27,158 nt of DNA. Source: Oxalobacteraceae bacterium (GTDB lineage: Bacteria > Pseudomonadota > Gammaproteobacteria > Burkholderiales > Burkholderiaceae_D). The stretch's first letter is position 1. Every line of letters starts with the position of its first letter. The notes under the pieces were generated by a model, which was not told the DNA's origin, did no database searches, and saw nothing but the letters and a program-made list of their open reading frames with translations. Where the stretch lies: NCBI GenBank assembly GCA_947487325.1, contig CANKWG010000005.1, positions 1 to 27,158 on the forward strand. The letters run 5' to 3'. A program made the translations under genes and the position numbers. Of the stretch, positions 23,567 through 27,158 are shown piece by piece.

Positions 23567-23585
23567 CAAGGCTGATGATAACTCA

Positions 23586-23615
23586 TTGGATTTCTGCTTT
23601 TTAAACGAATATGCT
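23586..23615 (+). promoter_or_regulatory. Possible promoter of mmsA
   Basis: TTGGAT (23586-23591), 18-base spacer, TATGCT (23610-23615). Both hexamers are only partial matches to the sigma-70 consensus, as expected for an activator-dependent promoter. Transcription would begin near 23622, leaving a leader of about 28 bases with AAGGA as ribosome site. Confidence 0.35.
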
Positions 23616-23649
23616 GAGCTGATGTGTGCAGACTATAAAAGGAAAATTT

Positions 23650-25170
23650 ATGACAACAGCGTCACTTCCCGAGATTCCTCACTTCATTAATGGCAAGAAG
23701 GTAGCCACCACAAGCGGCCGAAATCAGCCCGTGTTCAATCCGGCGACGGGTGCGCCGGTGGCCCAGGTTGCGCTGGGTAGCGCCGAAGAAGTCAATACTG
23801 CTATTGCAGCGGCCTCCAAAACTGCGCCGGCATGGGCTGAAACGGCGCCTTTGAAGCGCGCTCGCGTGATGTCTAAATTTAAAGAACTGCTGGAAAAACA
23901 CCATGACGATTTGGCCGCGATGATCACGCGCGAACACGGGAAGGTGTTCAGTGATGCCAAGGGTGAAGTGGTACGCGGTCTGGAGATCGTAGAGTTTGCC
24001 AGTGGCATACCCCAATTACTGAAAACCCAGTTCACCGACAACATTGGTGGTGGCATTGATAACTGGCAGTTGCGTCAGCCTTTGGGCGTGACTGCAGGGA
24101 TTACCCCGTTCAATTTTCCGGTGATGGTCCCGCTGTGGATGGCACCGGTGGCGATCGCTTGCGGGAATACCTTTGTACTCAAGCCGTCCGAGCGAGACCC
24201 ATCGCCATCCACCTTCATGGCAGAGTTATTGCAACAGGCTGGATTGCCAGATGGTGTATTCAACGTGGTTCAGGGTGACAAGCTTGCGGTAGATACGATT
24301 CTTCAGCACCCGGATGTCAAAGCCGTTTCCTTCGTTGGATCAACACCGATTGCGGAATACATTTATACCGAAGGCAATCGTCGAAAGGGCGCGCATCCAT
24401 TGCGGGTGCAAGCCCTGGGGGGCGCGAAAAACCATCTCGTCGTCATGCCGGATGCGGATCTGGATCAAGCAGTCGATGCCCTTATCGGCGCTGCGTATGG
24501 CTCAGCGGGTGAGCGTTGCATGGCCATCTCGGTTGCAGTAGCGGTTGGTAGTGTCGCCGACAAGTTGGTCGATGCCCTGGTACCGCGAGTCAAGTCGTTA
24601 AAAATTGATAATGGCATGAACCCCGCGTCAGAGATGGGCCCTGTTGTGACCGCGGCACATAAGGCGAAAATCGAGGACTACATTGCGCAAGGTGAGCGCG
24701 CGGGCGCAAACCTTCTGGTTGACGGTCGTGGGCATACGGTGGCTGGTCATGAACAAGGGTTTTTCTTGGGCGGGTCTTTGTTTGACCACGTCACGCCAGA
24801 AATGACGATTTATCGCGAAGAAATTTTCGGACCGGTGCTCTGTGTTGTGCGTGTGCCCGATATGGCCGCTGCGATTGCCTTAATTAATGCGCATGAATTC
24901 GGCAATGGCGTTTCGCTGTTTACCTCCGATGGCAATACGGCCCGCGAATTCTCCCGCCGCATCGAAGTGGGTATGGTGGGCGTCAATGTACCTATCCCTG
25001 TGCCTATGGCCTGGCATTCTTTTGGCGGTTGGAAGCGTTCGCTGTTTGGCGATATGCATATCTATGGTGAAGAGGGCATACGCTTTTATACGCGCTACAA
25101 ATCCATCATGCAGCGCTGGCCGGAATCAATAGGCAAGGGCGCAGAGTTCACTATGCCCGTGGCGAAATAA
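23650..25170 (+). CDS. mmsA: CoA-acylating methylmalonate-/malonate-semialdehyde dehydrogenase
   Basis: Oxidises (methyl)malonate semialdehyde with NAD and CoA to propionyl- or acetyl-CoA plus CO2. It is an aldehyde dehydrogenase fold with the catalytic Cys290 in GSAGERCMAIS, the MMSDH-specific signature. The general-base Glu of ordinary aldehyde dehydrogenases is replaced by Asn in QALGGAKNHLVV, as in true MmsA enzymes. The conserved Asn in TPFNFP (about 155) is present. The start at 23650 follows AAGGA; an in-frame ATG-less extension to 23626 is unlikely. The 506 residues match the family. A GMC dehydrogenase gene follows after 12 bases, so the two are cotranscribed. Confidence 0.93.
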   Translation: MTTASLPEIPHFINGKKVATTSGRNQPVFNPATGAPVAQVALGSAEEVNTAIAAASKTAPAWAETAPLKRARVMSKFKELLEKHHDDLAAMITREHGKVFSDAKGEVVRGLEIVEFASGIPQLLKTQFTDNIGGGIDNWQLRQPLGVTAGITPFNFPVMVPLWMAPVAIACGNTFVLKPSERDPSPSTFMAELLQQAGLPDGVFNVVQGDKLAVDTILQHPDVKAVSFVGSTPIAEYIYTEGNRRKGAHPLRVQALGGAKNHLVVMPDADLDQAVDALIGAAYGSAGERCMAISVAVAVGSVADKLVDALVPRVKSLKIDNGMNPASEMGPVVTAAHKAKIEDYIAQGERAGANLLVDGRGHTVAGHEQGFFLGGSLFDHVTPEMTIYREEIFGPVLCVVRVPDMAAAIALINAHEFGNGVSLFTSDGNTAREFSRRIEVGMVGVNVPIPVPMAWHSFGGWKRSLFGDMHIYGEEGIRFYTRYKSIMQRWPESIGKGAEFTMPVAK

Positions 25171-25182
25171 GAGGAGGCCGCG

Positions 25183-26850
25183 ATGCAATCAGCAGGCACC
25201 TACGACTACATCATCATCGGCGCCGGTACGGCAGGCTGTGTGCTGGCAAACCGTCTTACGCAAGATCCGGGCGTGTCAGTACTCCTGATCGAAGCAGGCG
25301 GTAAAGACGACTATGCATGGATTCATATTCCGGTCGGGTATCTGTATTGCATCGACAATCCGCGCACCGATTGGCGCTTTCGCACGGAGCCGGATGCGGG
25401 CCTGAATGGTCGCTCACTGATTTACCCTCGCGGCAAAGTGTTGGGTGGGTGCTCGTCGATCAACGGCATGATCTATATGCGAGGCCAGTCGCGTGACTAT
25501 GATACTTGGGCAACGCTCACCGGCGATGCAAGCTGGGGCTGGGATCGGGTGTTACCATTGTTTTTACACACCGAAGATCACCATGCCGGCCGTAGTGAAT
25601 TCCATGGGGCGGGTGGTGAATGGCGAGTAGAGCAACAGCGCTTGCGTTGGGACATTCTCGATGCATTCCGCGATGCGGCGGCACAGGCCGGCATACCGAA
25701 AATTGATGATTTCAATCGGGGCGATAACGAAGGCTGCAGTTACTTCGAAGTGAATCAGCGCAGTGGTATTCGATGGAATACTGCCAAAGCATTTTTGCGC
25801 TCTGTGAAGGGTCGTCACGGTAATCTTGAAATCATGACGGGCTGTCATGTGCAGCGTTTGCGTATAGAACAAGGGGAAGGCGGTGCCGTTTGTAAAGGTG
25901 TTGAATTTACCGGCGGCGGGCAACAATGGTTTGCGCAAGCGACGCATGAAACTTTGCTCACAGCAGGTGCGATTGGCTCGCCACAAATTTTGCAATTGTC
26001 GGGTGTTGGCCCAGCGAATTTGTTGCAAGAACACGGTATACCCGTCGTGGTCAATGCGCCCGGTGTTGGCGAGAACTTGCAGGATCATTTGCAGCTGCGC
26101 ATGGCATTCAAAGTGCGTAACGCGAAAACGCTCAACACCATGGCGAACAGCTTGCTGGGCAAGATGAAGATTGGTCTCGAATATGCGCTTAATCGCAGCG
26201 GCCCTATGTCAATGGCGCCATCGCAGCTCGGCGCGTTTGCGCGCTCGGATGCTGCGCAGACCAGTGCGAATATTCAATACCATGTGCAGCCGCTGTCGCT
26301 GAATAAATTTGGCGAACCTTTGCATCCCTTCCCGGCGTTTACCGCCAGCGTATGCAATTTGCGGCCAACCGCACGCGGTCATGTGCGTATCGCTTCACCG
26401 GATGCTGTGCAGGCGCCCAAAATCACACCGAATTACCTGAGTACGGAAGAAGACCGGCAGGTGGCCGCTGATGCGCTGCGCCTTACGCGTCGCATCGTGG
26501 CAGCGCCGGCGATGCAGCGCTATGCGCCCGAGGAATTCCTGCCGGGCCCGACATTTCAGACGGATGCGGAACTGGCGCTTGCAGCAGGCAATATTGGCAC
26601 CACTATTTTTCACCCTGTCGGTACCTGCAAAATGGGTCGGGATGATGATGTAACGGCGGTGCTTGATTCGCAGCTCAGGGTGCGCGGTGTCGCTGGCTTG
26701 CGAGTGATTGATGGCTCGGTCATGCCAGTGATTACTTCAGGCAACCCCAATTCCCCCATCATCATGATTGCGGATAAAGCCGCCGGCTTGATTCGCGCTG
26801 ATCGGAAAAGGGCGGTATCTTTTGACGCCGCCGCCGCAGTCTCTGCTTGA
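25183..26850 (+). CDS. GMC-family FAD-dependent dehydrogenase, probable 3-hydroxypropionate dehydrogenase
   Basis: A 555-residue glucose-methanol-choline oxidoreductase. The FAD-binding motif is YIIIGAGTAGCVLANRL at the N terminus, followed by GMC signature 1 (GKVLGGCSSINGMIYMRGQ), signature 2 (GAIGSPQILQLSGVG) and the C-terminal catalytic pair His477 in FHPVGTCKMG and Asn near 523 in SGNPNSP. Annotation pipelines would say choline dehydrogenase. However, the partner mmsA and the divergent LysR match, as I recall, the 3-hydroxypropionate dehydrogenase loci of Pseudomonas, where a GMC enzyme makes malonate semialdehyde for MmsA. The specific substrate is inference. A strong GAGGAGG ribosome site precedes the ATG. 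Confidence 0.85.
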   Translation: MQSAGTYDYIIIGAGTAGCVLANRLTQDPGVSVLLIEAGGKDDYAWIHIPVGYLYCIDNPRTDWRFRTEPDAGLNGRSLIYPRGKVLGGCSSINGMIYMRGQSRDYDTWATLTGDASWGWDRVLPLFLHTEDHHAGRSEFHGAGGEWRVEQQRLRWDILDAFRDAAAQAGIPKIDDFNRGDNEGCSYFEVNQRSGIRWNTAKAFLRSVKGRHGNLEIMTGCHVQRLRIEQGEGGAVCKGVEFTGGGQQWFAQATHETLLTAGAIGSPQILQLSGVGPANLLQEHGIPVVVNAPGVGENLQDHLQLRMAFKVRNAKTLNTMANSLLGKMKIGLEYALNRSGPMSMAPSQLGAFARSDAAQTSANIQYHVQPLSLNKFGEPLHPFPAFTASVCNLRPTARGHVRIASPDAVQAPKITPNYLSTEEDRQVAADALRLTRRIVAAPAMQRYAPEEFLPGPTFQTDAELALAAGNIGTTIFHPVGTCKMGRDDDVTAVLDSQLRVRGVAGLRVIDGSVMPVITSGNPNSPIIMIADKAAGLIRADRKRAVSFDAAAAVSA

Positions 26851-26899
26851 GAACTGCTATTTAAAAGGCCTTTGGCGATAGTGAACACTAACAAATAGC

Positions 26900-27158
26900 A
26901 TGGAGGCCTTGCCGCCAGAAATATTGCTGCTCGCCGTGGCCGCGGTACTCGCTGGTCTGGTGGATGCTGTCGTTGGGGGCGGTGGCTTGATTCAGGTGCC
27001 CATGCTCTTCAGTGTTTTTCCTTCCGCTGCGCCAGCCACCTTGTTTGGCACCAATAAACTGGCCTCGGTCTGGGGCACCGCAGTGGCGGCTCGAAGTTAT
27101 GCGCAGCGTTTCCCAGTCGCCTGGAATGTAGCCTTGCCCGCATCGCTGGCGGCGCTGG
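26900..27158 (+). CDS. TSUP (TauE/SafE, DUF81) family permease, N-terminal part
   Basis: The start codon at 26900 opens a frame running off the window. The first 86 residues include a membrane segment EILLLAVAAVLAGLVDAVVG, the glycine motif VGGGGLIQVP and GTNKLASVWGTAVA, the hallmarks of the first half of TauE/SafE-type anion or sulfite exporters. It follows the GMC gene by about 50 bases and may belong to the same transcript, perhaps exporting an organic acid or sulfur compound (inference). No clear ribosome site was seen. Confidence 0.85.
   Translation, partial: MEALPPEILLLAVAAVLAGLVDAVVGGGGLIQVPMLFSVFPSAAPATLFGTNKLASVWGTAVAARSYAQRFPVAWNVALPASLAAL

Noticed and set aside
26864..26875. AAAGGCCTTT palindrome after the GMC gene as terminator
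   Set aside because: A palindrome with no loop and no following T run cannot act as an intrinsic terminator.
1..27158. CRISPR arrays, insertion sequences, tRNA or rRNA genes
   Set aside because: No regularly spaced direct repeats, transposase-like frames, terminal repeats with duplications, or tRNA T-loop (GGTTCGA-type) patterns with acceptor stems were seen.

Overview
The window is a bacterial chromosome segment, most likely from the Betaproteobacteria, order Burkholderiales (possibly Oxalobacteraceae). I infer this from the gene order (dnaA-dnaN-gyrB on the minus strand, divergent from rpmH-rnpA-yidD-yidC-mnmE on the plus strand) and from the style of the encoded proteins. No rRNA, tRNA, insertion sequence, prophage or CRISPR array was seen.

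Layout. (1) 1-4.2 kb: start of a secreted Tim44-like protein (minus, cut by the edge), an AT-rich spacer, a decayed ahpC peroxiredoxin (pseudogene), malate synthase G (glcB) and a type II haloacid dehalogenase, both minus. (2) 4.2-13.7 kb: the conserved replication and membrane-biogenesis core: gyrB, dnaN, dnaA leftward; rpmH, rnpA, yidD, yidC rightward, ending at a strong terminator; then mnmE. (3) 13.8-16.5 kb: leftward genes for a SRAP/YedK-type abasic-site protein, an exported acetamidase/formamidase-family protein and a short asparaginase. The asparaginase is preceded by an unexplained structured leader or small RNA ending in a perfect intrinsic terminator. (4) 16.9-22.2 kb: accessory genes: an unknown 254-aa protein, a MOSC protein, a small GTG-start ORF, an RluA-type pseudouridine synthase, an MFS transporter, a 76-aa unknown protein and a LysR regulator behind a nested dyad. 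(5) 22.2-22.67 kb: a non-coding AT-rich stretch with a dense cluster of DnaA boxes. (6) 22.67-27.16 kb: a LysR regulator divergent from an mmsA-GMC dehydrogenase operon that looks like a 3-hydroxypropionate catabolic unit, then the start of a TSUP/TauE-SafE permease.

The most interesting observation is the cluster at about 22.35-22.65 kb. It has three exact TTATNCACA boxes, two one-mismatch boxes, an AT-rich stretch and a TAG/TAA trio run facing a perfect DnaA box, which is the arrangement of a basal origin-unwinding element. The classical dnaA-rpmH spacer has only one good box. Rough hand-counted G/C strand bias suggests that the skew switch lies to the right of mnmE. I therefore propose that the functional oriC (or a second origin-like element) lies about 13 kb from dnaA, between two LysR genes. 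The second item of interest is the asparaginase leader, whose helices are mutually exclusive. The third is the loss of ahpC behind an apparently preserved OxyR-like site.
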